The notes under the pieces: generated by a model
What the model was told of the DNA's origin: nothing
Database searches by the model: none
What the model saw: the letters and a program-made list of their open reading frames with translations, nothing else
Shown: in pieces, positions 1 to 8,863 of the stretch
Layout of the letters: the number at the start of each line of letters is the position of its first letter
Numbering within the stretch: position 1 is the first letter of the stretch
From: Vairimorpha apis BRL 01
Taxonomy: Eukaryota > Microsporidia > Nosematidae
Reading direction: 5' to 3'
Length of the DNA: 14,613 bases
Assembly (NCBI GenBank): GCA_000447185.1
Contig: KE647129.1
Location: forward strand, 1 to 14,613
Position numbers and translations under genes: made by a program

Positions 1-1765
1 TGAATAATGAAAAATAATAAATCAAAAAAATGAAGAAATAAATATTTATAAGAATAAATATAATTCGTTGAATGAAGAAATAAATGATTTAAATTATGAA
101 AATCAAAAATATGAATCGATAATAAATAAACTAGAAAAAAATATACAAGATAAAGATAACATTATAAGAACAATGAAATTAGAAAATATAAATTTGAATA
201 ACAATATAAATAAATATAAATTAGAAATAACTAATTTAGATGACACAATTTTAAAATTAAAAGAACATTTAAATAATAATGTAAATGCAATTGATACCGA
301 AAAATACAAAAAATTAATTTGAAAATGCATGACAAAATAAAAATATTGGAAAATTCCAATATTAAATTATTGAAAGAAATTGATGAAATCAAAAATGACA
401 ACTCGAATTTGGTACAAACAAAAATGGAAGAATTTTTTAATAGTGAACGAGAATTTAATATAATTAATAAAAATTAACTTTGGAAAGTACTTCATTAAAT
501 TACACGATAAAATCGTTAAAAAAAGAATTAGATGAACTTAAAGGGCAAAGTGAATCTAGTGAAGATTCACAATTAGAAAAGTTGTATAATATAATTGAGA
601 AAGAAAGTACTAAAAGGAAAGAAATTGAAAATATGTTAATTGAAAAGGAAATTGAGAATCACAATTTGTCTTTGCAGATAATAAATTTAACCAATACTCC
701 TAAGTCTGAGAAATTATCAAACGTGGGAGAAAGTTCTTGTGATAAATTGAATTGTTTAAACGGATCTTGTACAAATATCTCGTGTAAAGATGATGTATGT
801 AAAAAAAATGTAATTATAAAATATTATATGAAAACATTAATGACACTATAAATAAATTTAATGAAAAATTCTTTAATATTTTAGATTTCTATAAGTTGAA
901 ACTAAAAACGTGTCAAGAATTAATAAATAAAAATAATGATACTATAAACAATTTAAATTTAAAAATAAGTGAATGTAAGAAAAATACAGAAATCCAAGAT
1001 TCGTATATTAAAGAATTGAAAGAAAGCAATTTAGGATTACAAAAAAAGAATAATTTGTTAAATAAAAATTATGAGAATATAAAAATAGCTTATACTGAAA
1101 TAAATATTGAAAATGAAAACAATTTTAATAAATACAACAATTTACTGAGCATGTATAAAGAATTAGAAAAATTATTAAATTTAGAAAAAAATATGTATAT
1201 GGATAACATTGAGAATATTGATAAAAATATAAATGAACTTAAAAAATCATTTAATCAAAAATTAAAAGAATGTACTGATAAAAAGAATTTAGAGATTAGA
1301 GAACTTAAAAATTTATTGGAAGAAAATGAAATTCGAATTGTTGAGTTAGAAAGTGTTAAATATGAACTAGATTGTATAAAAAAATTGAATTTTGTAAATG
1401 AAAACATTGATAAAGGAATTAATCAAAGCATTTTAGTGAATCAGTCAATTAATAATGAGTTTTCTAATGAAAAAATAATTGAAAAATTAAAAGAAATTGA
1501 GAAACAAAAATTGGTAATGGAAAATGAGATTGAAAGATACAAACAAGAAATTGTTGAATTGAAAAATGAAAACGATTTGTATTTAAAAACTAATAAAAAT
1601 AAGAAAGATAAACTTGAAAAACTTAATGATATTGTTAATAATTTAGATTTGTATAAAAAGAGTAATGAGCTTAAAATTGCACAAATGGAGAGAGAAATAA
1701 ATGAATATAAAGAAATTGTTGGTGTATTAAAAGATTTAAGTGTTGGTAGAAGAAAAAGTAAATAA
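1..1765 (+). CDS. Long coiled-coil protein, 5' end outside window, broken by probable homopolymer frameshifts
   Basis: I do not recognise this protein. About 588 residues are visible. Nearly all are Lys/Glu/Asn/Leu/Ile-rich heptad-like sequence, typical of a long coiled coil such as a cytoskeletal, spindle-pole or vesicle-tether protein. It ends in a basic tail (GRRKSK) at TAA 1763-1765. The frame is interrupted by stops, but one extra base restores continuous coil at each of these places: the A run 10-14 (edge, tentative), 308-320 (A6 or T3), A run 469-473 and A run 801-808. The pieces 68-322, 480-851 and 896-1765 therefore belong to one gene, and the stretch 323-479 between them is coding too. 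A cysteine ladder interrupts the coil at 738-800 (see separate entry). No signal peptide or membrane segment is visible, but the N-terminus is missing. A real pseudogene is possible but less likely, because the pieces keep good coding character. Confidence 0.8.
738..800 (+). other. Cysteine ladder (C-x4 repeated) inside the coiled-coil protein
   Basis: Five TGT codons sit exactly 15 bases apart, at 738, 753, 768, 783 and 798. This gives C-x4-C-x4-C-x4-C-x4-C, with spacers DKLN, LNGS, TNIS and KDDV. If the A run 801-808 is one base short, a sixth cysteine follows after KKK. The rest of the visible protein has very few cysteines. The spacing matches no zinc-finger or EGF pattern I know. Metal binding or inter-chain disulfides in a parallel coiled-coil dimer are possible, but this is inference. 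Confidence 0.7.
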
Positions 1766-2523
1766 ATAAATAAATGAGTTTATTTAATGTTGTATGTTTA
1801 TTGTTTTTATATTTTAAAAGTTTTATGACAAATAATTTTATTATTATTTATTTTTATAACACTATTAAAGTTTAGATAAAAAAATAGTATATACATTAAT
1901 TATTAATTATCGCTTAAACATACAATAAAACATTTACTTTATTGGAATAATATTTTAATTTATTTATTTTTGTTTGCATCCGAAATTGATTTTTAAATTA
2001 TATATAAAAAATGTAGAGATTAATTAATCATAATTTTTAAATTATTAATGTTGTTTAATCAATTCAAATTATAATGATTAATAATTTAAATAGATATTAT
2101 AAAATGTTATATATATATTTTTATAAAAAAAAAGTATTAAGCTTTATATATAAAAATTATGAATTTTGTAAATTGTCTTTTTCAAAAATATGATATAATA
2201 TTTATAACATCTATTTAAATTTATAAATTTGTTAATTAAAGATTTTTATTAAAAATATTTAATAAAAAAGTTATTCTAATAAATAAAATGAACCTATTAT
2301 AATGAAAATTTAATAATATCGAAATAGAAAAATCGTATTAAATAAATGTAACTTATTTTAAAAATTTATAATTGTATTTTTAATTTTTTTAATGTTTGAA
2401 TTTATATAATCTTATAGTGTTGATCTGAACTTGTGAGAAATTCTGTCATTATTCATAAATAAATACTATAAATTTAAAATTTTTTTTTAAAATTTCGTAA
2501 AACATATTTATTAACCCACAAAA
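1766..2523. other. AT-rich intergenic spacer, coiled-coil gene to Pth2-like gene
   Basis: There is no open frame of note on either strand. The spacer consists mostly of A/T runs. A short, less AT-rich patch at about 2417-2456 contains TGATCTGAAC and GAGAAATTCTGTCATT. It lies about 70-100 bases before the Pth2-like start and could be promoter sequence or a small RNA, but it matches no RNA family I can recognise. No tRNA-like cloverleaf was seen. Confidence 0.6.
2515..2517 (+). promoter_or_regulatory. CCC motif upstream of the Pth2-like start
   Basis: TTAACCCACAAAAATG: CCC lies 7-9 bases before the ATG at 2524, in a region otherwise almost free of C. CCC-like elements just upstream of start codons are described for microsporidian promoters. 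It supports this ATG as the real start. Confidence 0.6.
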
Positions 2524-2913
2524 ATGTATTATTTATTATTAATTTTACTTCCAATATTTTTTATATTCATTATCAAACCTAAAAAAACTTCATATCCAAA
2601 AGGACAATACGTGTTAAAAATAATAGTAAATAAAAGAATAAAAAAAGATATAAAATTAGTTACAAAATTATTAAAACAATCAATAATGAATTTAATGGAT
2701 TTTTTACAAAAAAACCAACAATTATATAAATTGTGGAGACAAAATGGAGAAGCAAAAATTGTTTTATGTGGAACTGATGAAGATTTTGATAAAGTTAAAA
2801 CTAATTGCAGAATAAGTTGCATAAAAGATGAGGGCTTTATTCAAATGTTAATTGTTGGCCCTGGAGAAAAAAAAGAAATTGATAGTGTCACTAGTCATTT
2901 TGTTTTGTATTAA
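2524..2913 (+). CDS. Peptidyl-tRNA hydrolase 2 (Pth2/Bit1)-like, membrane-anchored, divergent active site
   Basis: 129 residues. Residues 3-18 form one hydrophobic segment, a probable N-terminal anchor like that of human PTRH2. The rest matches Pth2 in outline: a first beta strand (YVLKIIV, 29-35), a helix ending in LYKLW (67-71), GEAKIVL (75-81) matching the family's GQPKVVV strand, IKDEG (100-104) matching IQDAG, VGPG (111-114) matching the GPG turn, and a C-terminal DSVTSHFVLY matching DKVTGHLKLY. Pth2 enzymes release peptides from stalled peptidyl-tRNA. Odd points: the usual MGKGKxAAQCxHA helix start is not recognisable, although Lys44 may occupy the catalytic lysine position. The Asp (102) is kept. 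The Thr of the DAGRTQ motif is replaced, and the following IAPGS loop is missing. It may be a fast-evolving enzyme or a non-catalytic paralogue. The frame is intact and the start is supported by the CCC motif. Confidence 0.72.
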   Translation: MYYLLLILLPIFFIFIIKPKKTSYPKGQYVLKIIVNKRIKKDIKLVTKLLKQSIMNLMDFLQKNQQLYKLWRQNGEAKIVLCGTDEDFDKVKTNCRISCIKDEGFIQMLIVGPGEKKEIDSVTSHFVLY

Positions 2914-4851
2914 AGTTTATAATTTTTATAATTTAAATTGAATTATTAAAACAATTTTATTGGATTTTAAGTTTATTTAATTAAATTTTTTTAAGTATTT
3001 AAAATGTTTTATTTATCGATTGTTCGTCAATACAAATTTGTAAGATTTTGTTTTTGAAGAGTAATTTTTCAGAAAATTAATTAATTTTTTTTAAATATTT
3101 TTCGAATAAAATTTGTATAAATTATACTAAAATTATAATAATTATATGTTTTTTTCTTTTTTCAAATCAATATAAAATGTAATTTATATTAATATTTTAA
3201 ATCAATTTGAAAGGTTTACAAATATTTTAAAATTTATATTTTTTTATAATTATACAACATATAATAAAAATCAAATTACTAACATGTCAAAAAAAATTAT
3301 TTTTTCAAATAAATTGCTTATTATATTTATCATAAGAAAAAAGATTATATTTTTTTATATAAATCATTGAAGTATGCAGTAATGTGCAAAAAATATGCAT
3401 TATACAATTATAAAATTTAACATTACTATAGTACTTAATTTTTTAAAACATAAATAATTTGAAAAAAACTTAAATATATTAATAAAAAGAATTTTTTTTA
3501 CTTAAATATTTTTTATGTTTTAACTATAATAAAATAAAAATTAAAAAATAATTTTAAGATTATTTTGATTTATTTTTATCTTATCATTTTAAATTTGTTC
3601 ATTTTTAGTTATAAAACTTTATACAATATTAAGTATTTTGTGAAATTTTACATAATTAAATGTGCACTTAAATGACAAAATATATGTTTTATGCAAAAAA
3701 AATACAATCTTTAAAGAATAAATAATACAAAAATTTATCATTTTTATATAAATTATTAAATGTTTATTCTAAAAATTTTATATTAATATTTAGTAAAATC
3801 TTTTAATTAATGTTATTTAAAAATAAATTTTTTATTTTTACGTCCTATTTAGAATTATTAAATATAAAAAATTAAATTAAATTAAATAAAAAAATATTGC
3901 TATTTTTCTATATTTATTTTTTCTTTTTTAGTTAATTAATTAAAATATAATTTTAGTTTTTTTAAGTCGATTTTTTAAAAATTGATACACATATCTATAA
4001 ACTATTCTAATTTTTATCAAATCTATAATTTTTTTTATAATGTTATATATAAATAAAAAATATTAAACAATATTACAAAAAAATTATAAATATAGTTTCA
4101 TACTACATAGAAAAATTATGAATAAAAACTTAAATTTAAAAATAATGTAATAATTTAATTATGTTTTTATACTAATTTTTAATTGTTGACAGTAACAAAT
4201 TGTACATAAATAAAAAAGAATTAAAATTATATATTATATTCATTAACACAATAAAAAAAACATCATGTAAATATTATTTTTTTTAAATGCAACCAATTGA
4301 AAATTAAAATTTCGAATAATTTTTTATAATAAATATATAATTTAAAAATAAAGTACACATATAAAAATATCAAATTTTTATATATCTATTTTATCATTAT
4401 TATTTGTGATTCAAATTTGATACAAATTAAACAAAATTTAAAATTAGTTAACCTATATATTATAATATAAAAATTATTACAATTTTTTGTATATCTAAAA
4501 CAAAATTTAATTTTTTTTATAGATACAATAATAATTCAAAAATTATTATCAAAAAAATCATTTAAATACATACTAAATATTAATTAAAATATAGTTAGTA
4601 ATTGTTGTAATTTATGTATAAATAATTATCAAAAAATAAAAATTTGCTAAAAAATTTAAATTTAACTTAAATTAAAAAATAAAATAAAATTCACAATATA
4701 AAAAAATATTTTAGTAATTTAAATTATTATATATTAATAAATAAAAATTATAAAATTATTAACATCATTTTGACAAAAATTGAAAAGTTCAATTAATATA
4801 AATTAAATTTCATAAAATTATTTTTATATAAAGAATAATTTTCTTGCCGTT
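2914..4851. other. 1.9 kb AT-rich intergenic spacer
   Basis: This is almost entirely A/T with homopolymer runs. No open frame of useful length is seen on either strand, and no tRNA, tandem array or clear hairpin. A small ATG-initiated frame at about 3003 (17 codons, starting MFYLSIVRQYKF) has slightly better composition but no recognisable identity. Short TTAAA/AATTAAAT iterations, for example near 3870-3895, are low-complexity sequence rather than an ordered repeat. Confidence 0.6.
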
Positions 4852-5616
4852 ATGAAAATTATTCTTATATTAAATTTTTTATATTGTACCACAGTACTAA
4901 ATGTATTAAAAAATCAGAACAGAATATTTTTAAAAACGTTTGGTTTGTTACAGAACCATACTTATTGTTGCAAAAATTGTTTCTCTTCTTATGAATTTTT
5001 AAAACCTCAAAATAAATATAAACAAGATAAGTTTATGTCTTTAAATCAGGATACTAAGGAATCAGGTTGCATTTATGCTTTTAACACTGAAAAAATGGAA
5101 AATAATAAAACATTAAATTTATTTTCATCATTTTTTAAAATAACATCTGATTCAATAGATAATTCTAATCCAAAGCTTATTAAAATAGAAAATCCAAACG
5201 AAATGTTGTGTTATAGAATGATTAATTATAGTTTTATTTATAACATCAAAAATAAAAAGTTAATGACCGTAACATTTGAAAAAATAGTAGAAGAACTTGA
5301 AAATCCATTTAGTTTTTTAAATTCAGAATTTGAAAAATATAAAATTACAATTAATAAGACAGAAGTAATATCTATATTTAATAAAATGATAGATAGTTTA
5401 AAAAAAGCTTATTCTGATGAATTTGATAATTTAAATTTATTAAATTTAATTATAAATGATGAATGTAAAACAAAATCAAAAGAAGAACTCTGTAAAGATA
5501 TTTTAGTTTTATTGAATATTACAACTGAAATTTTTAATCTTTATTTACATTATTATGTAAAACGTGAATATCGACCTTATTTATTTAATATTTATTATTT
5601 TAAAGATAAAATTTAA
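4852..5616 (+). CDS. Predicted secreted orphan protein, candidate host-interaction or wall protein
   Basis: 254 residues, intact frame; I do not recognise the family. The N-terminus (MKIILILNFLYCTTVLNVL) is a typical signal peptide: one Lys, then a hydrophobic core to about residue 19. No second strong membrane segment is seen. The mature part has a cysteine cluster at 39, 40 and 43 (CCKNC), then Cys73, Cys120, Cys205 and Cys214, so disulfides are plausible. Five N-glycosylation sequons occur, at Asn35, 85, 125, 168 and 222. The N-terminal half is polar and loop-like; the C-terminal part (about 140-254) looks helical. The gene stands alone between two large spacers. Its start has GCCG a few bases upstream instead of a full CCC. 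Its role is unknown; secretion is inferred from the signal peptide only. Confidence 0.75.
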   Translation: MKIILILNFLYCTTVLNVLKNQNRIFLKTFGLLQNHTYCCKNCFSSYEFLKPQNKYKQDKFMSLNQDTKESGCIYAFNTEKMENNKTLNLFSSFFKITSDSIDNSNPKLIKIENPNEMLCYRMINYSFIYNIKNKKLMTVTFEKIVEELENPFSFLNSEFEKYKITINKTEVISIFNKMIDSLKKAYSDEFDNLNLLNLIINDECKTKSKEELCKDILVLLNITTEIFNLYLHYYVKREYRPYLFNIYYFKDKI

Positions 5617-5819
5617 ATTTAATAAAATTATCTAGTTAATTTTTTTTTGATATTGTTAACGATGTTATTTTATAAAGCTTTTTTATTTTTTTAAAAAAAT
5701 AAAAGATATCATTTATAACGTATTTCATAATCTATAAAAATTTTACTTATTATAATTTTTTATTACAAATATGATTAATATTGTAGTGAAAAATAAAATT
5801 TAGTTATAATATATGAATA

Positions 5820-6320
5820 CAAAGTTTGATATAATGTTAGCACACGATTTAATGAAGGTCATATATAAATTTTTATATTTGCCTTAATTATAACATTAGT
5901 AAATTAATTAAAATTTAAAAACACTTATATAGAAATATGTTACTAACATACTGGCGATATTAAAAAAGACAATTTATACAAATTAGTATTTAAATAAAAT
6001 ACAGTAAGTCTGATATGCCTATAATATATAAAGTAAGAAGATATATTAAATTTTTTATTTTATATAAGCAGTAAAAACAGAATAAAATAATATATACGAC
6101 CTAAAGTTTAATCTTTTTAGTGTCATGCACGAGTACAAGAAAAAAATTATTAAGTATATCATGACACTGGTAGTAGCTATAGCAAGTTGCCATCAAAATA
6201 TTATAAATCATTAAATTTAAACAACAATACTTATGTAATGCCAATTCAAAATTTTAAAAATGAACATAGAATGCTTAGCTAGGAAATTTTTAAGAGGTAA
6301 ACACATTACATAGAAAGAAC
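5820..6320. other. Less AT-rich island, possible decayed coding or mobile sequence
   Basis: The base composition differs from the flanks, with clusters such as ACTGGCGATA, GTCTGATATGCC, GCACGAGTAC and GGTAGTAGC. No frame stays open for more than about 45 codons. In two forward frames short suggestive peptides appear: DLKFNLFSV (6098-6124), similar to a phrase common in Ty1/copia polyproteins, and DTGSS (6163-6177), the aspartic-protease active-site motif. They lie in different frames and in the wrong order for a copia element, so any link to a retroelement is speculative. It could equally be a decayed host gene or a noncoding RNA. Confidence 0.3.
6119..6168. repeat. Perfect 9-bp inverted repeat with 32-base loop
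   Basis: The left arm AGTGTCATG is at 6119-6127 and its exact reverse complement CATGACACT is at 6160-6168. The arms are not simple A/T sequence, which makes chance less likely than for the other palindromes here. It sits inside the less AT-rich island. It could be an RNA stem, a protein-binding site or a relic of a mobile element's end. Confidence 0.5.
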
Positions 6321-7296
6321 AAAAGGTAATAATATTTAATTGAAAAATAAAATTATTAATAAAGTCAGTTTATGAAGAATTTTAATAAAATTATACAAAA
6401 TATATAAAACTATTATAATTTAAATTAAAACATTCATGTATTTATTCATTATAAAAAATTAAACATAAATTTATATCTTACATATACAACAATGCTGAAA
6501 TTTAAAAATATAATTATAAAATATTAAAACTTTTCATTTAAATTTGTTTATATGTAAATTAAATTAAAATAACTTCAATTTCAAATATTAATATTTTAGG
6601 TATAAATTTAAATATTTTAAATAATAAAAACACTCTCATTTTAACAAATTATTTAAATTATTCTTAAATTTTTTTACTTATTAAAATAATCAACATATTA
6701 TATTATTTTATTAATTAATATCAAATAATTAGATCACTTATCGCATACTTAAAAATTTTATTTTAGTTTTTAAAAATTTAATATTGAAATTTTTTGATAG
6801 ATAAAAAACTAAAGAATTAATTATATTTTAATTATTTAAAATAATTTATTAAAAAATTATTGTTACAATTCAACATTAAAAAGATATTATATCATGAGTA
6901 ATTTTAATATTATAAAAAATATTTAAAAATGTGTTTTTTAATCTAAATAAGAACAATAAAGTATTTTATGTTTTAGATATGGTTTAAAAATTGAGTTATA
7001 GTATAGATTAAAAAACAAAAATTCACAGATTTATAACATATGCAAAATATTTATTGTTAAATAAAATTGTTTTTATTTTTATAAAACTAAACAAATTTTG
7101 TTTAAATTTTAAAATTCATTTTATAAACTTTAATATATAAAAAACAAATTTCTTTTAACAAAGATATTGACATTAATATTTTTATGACATATGAACATTT
7201 TTTTAATAAAACTATTTACACAATAAAAAATTAGTTAATAATAAATTAATTTAAATTTTTAAAAAGATTAATTTTAAAAAAAGTAAAAAACCTTAT

Positions 7297-8095
7297 TTAA
7301 TAAATTAAAGGATATGGTGAGTCAGGAATATTCATTTCCATTCCATAAGCCATCTTCAATACATCATTAAAGCATAAACTTAAATCATAAGGGACGCTTG
7401 CTTCTGTTAACATATCACTTCCCATACTAAATGCAGCTATATCAAGTATGGCATCACCAAACACATTATCAATATCCTCCTCAGTAATATCAATAAGTTC
7501 AGGTGAATAAAATTCATTATCTTCATAAATTTCAGAAATTCCCATTTTATATTTAAAAGGTTTAATATTAGCCAAAGCAAGAAGATTTGCCTGTGAAGGT
7601 CCAACTTTATCGTTTGCATTTAACACTTTAAAATCTTGCATAATTTCAATTTTACCTTTAGTAATTTTAGTAGGTATACCCAATGTTTGAAAGTATCCAG
7701 TTTTTTCAGAAGTCATACCAGTTATATGAGCTTTAATCCATACATCCGTTTGAGCTATATCACCTACTTTAGCAACAGACTCTCGTTCGAATTTATCTAT
7801 GACATTTTTAACATCTTTTATATCATTTGAAAAAAAACCAAACTAATATTTCCTTTTATTTTTTTAAAACCAATTCGAGATCCGAATTATTGAGCTCATG
7901 AATAGCTCGTCTGATACTTGTATTTTTTCCAGTTAAAAAAGTTGTGCTCGGCCCCCATGCACGTTTCATTTCCTTGAGTTGGTTTGAAACTATGTTATCC
8001 ATTTTTACTATAGCAAACTTGTCATATGTTGTAAAACATTTTTTTGCTTTTTCGTATGTATTTTGTTTACGTTCTTTAGACTCTTTGATTGTCAT
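7297..8095 (-). CDS. RPLP0: Large-subunit ribosomal stalk base protein P0 (uL10), two frame interruptions, no acidic tail
   Basis: P0 anchors the ribosomal stalk on 25S rRNA and carries the P1/P2 dimers that recruit translation GTPases. The N-terminal piece (8095-7856) has the family motifs DNIVSNQ and FLTGKNTSIRRAI. The C-terminal piece has GMTSEKTGYFQTLGIPTKI (P0: GMEPGKTSFFQALG-PTKI), then VGPSQANLLALANIKPF, LDITEED-like and ASVP motifs. The break at 7830-7865 is closed by one extra base in the A run (minus strand, 7859-7865) and one in the T run (7830-7837). This restores KGNISLVFF-SNDIK, the expected GNVGFVFT region. About 266 residues result, against about 310 in other eukaryotes. The protein stops at PDSPYPLIY, before the later P1/P2-binding helix, the hinge and the DMGFGLFD-type acidic end. 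The Mrt4 paralogue is excluded by the motifs. CCCC lies just before the ATG. Confidence 0.93.
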
Positions 8096-8863
8096 TGGGG
8101 TTAAATAAAAATCATTTTTTCAAAATTAGCTTATAAATATTTTTCTTAAAAACAATTATAAATTATAAAATTAAATATGATTTAAAAATAACTTATTATT
8201 ATTAAATATAAAAATTTAATGTATTTTAATGTATTATAATTTTTTTTGTATTTTATATTATTTAATAGCTTGATAAAAAAAATTGTAATACATTAATATA
8301 CATTAAATTTTAAAATTGTTGTAAGCCTTTTTTTACAAAAAAAATGTAGGTTTTTTTTATATTCATATGAACTGAAATTCAAAATTTTTTTTAAATAAAT
8401 CAAATTAAATTTATATACTTCATAATTAATTTTATATAGTTTTAAATTTATATCATATCAAATCTTTAATAGATAAAAAAATTAAATGCATGAAAAAATT
8501 GTTTATTAATTTAAAAAACTATAAATTATAGCAGGTTAAAATTTTTCTTTAATACAAAAATTTATTTATTTTAGATTATATGTTGAATTTTTATAATTTA
8601 TAAAATTACAATAAATATTTTTTATTCATACTTTCATTTTAATACAATGATCAATAAAACTATTTAATAAGCTAAAAAAAAATACAAGCTTTATCTTTAT
8701 AAGATTTCAAATAAAAAAATTTATAAAATAAATTATTAAAAAACAATATAACATGTTTATCAATAGAACAATTTATAAAAAGAAAATTTTAATAAATCAA
8801 AAAATATATTTGTAAACACAGATTTTAAAATTGCAAATCTTCTCATTATTATTAGCTTTTTGT
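8096..8863. other. AT-rich spacer between SRP54 and P0
   Basis: Apart from the CCCC motif next to the P0 start, this is A/T-rich sequence without an open frame. GTAAGCCTTTTTTTAC and GTAGGTTTTTTTTA near 8320-8360 form a loose direct similarity that I do not regard as a defined repeat. No RNA gene was recognised. Confidence 0.6.
8097..8100 (-). promoter_or_regulatory. CCCC motif directly upstream of the P0 start
   Basis: On the minus strand the context is TTTAACCCCAATG, with the motif ending 2 bases before the ATG. The position is typical of the microsporidian CCC-like element and leaves almost no 5' untranslated region. It supports the chosen start. Confidence 0.65.

Larger units (their letters stand above)
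5617..7296. other. 1.7 kb convergent intergenic spacer
   Basis: This lies between the 3' ends of the secreted orphan gene (plus strand) and P0 (minus strand). Most is featureless A/T sequence with no open frame. It contains one island of higher G/C at about 5820-6320 (separate entry) and a short palindrome, TAAACAAATTTTGTTTA, at 7088-7104 that may well be chance in such AT-rich DNA. No tRNA or snRNA signature was recognised. Confidence 0.6.

Noticed and set aside
308..851. Stop-codon reassignment (TGA or TAA read through)
   Set aside because: The broken genes show TGA, TAA and TAG at the breaks, and the sequence after each stop is coding only in another frame, so this is a frame change and not readthrough.
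3870..3895. Tandem TTAAA/AATTAAAT repeats
   Set aside because: Too short and irregular; low-complexity A/T sequence occurs throughout the spacers.
6098..6177. Ty1/copia or retropepsin-type retroelement
   Set aside because: Two short motifs in different frames and in the wrong order, with no reverse transcriptase or integrase sequence nearby and no LTR seen; kept only as a low-confidence island.
7088..7104. Palindrome TAAACAAATTTTGTTTA as a regulatory site
   Set aside because: It is composed nearly wholly of A/T in a sequence where such palindromes arise often by chance, and it is not near a gene start.
7437..7830. Overlapping frames 7437-7619 (minus) and 7636-7830 (plus) in the P0 locus
   Set aside because: They are out of frame with, or antisense to, clear P0 coding sequence.
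7297..8095. P0 paralogue Mrt4 (ribosome assembly factor that naturally lacks the tail)
   Set aside because: The GKNT-RRAI, GM-EKT-FFQ-LG-PTKI and ASVP motifs are those of P0, and the segment after the insertion domain extends beyond where Mrt4 ends.
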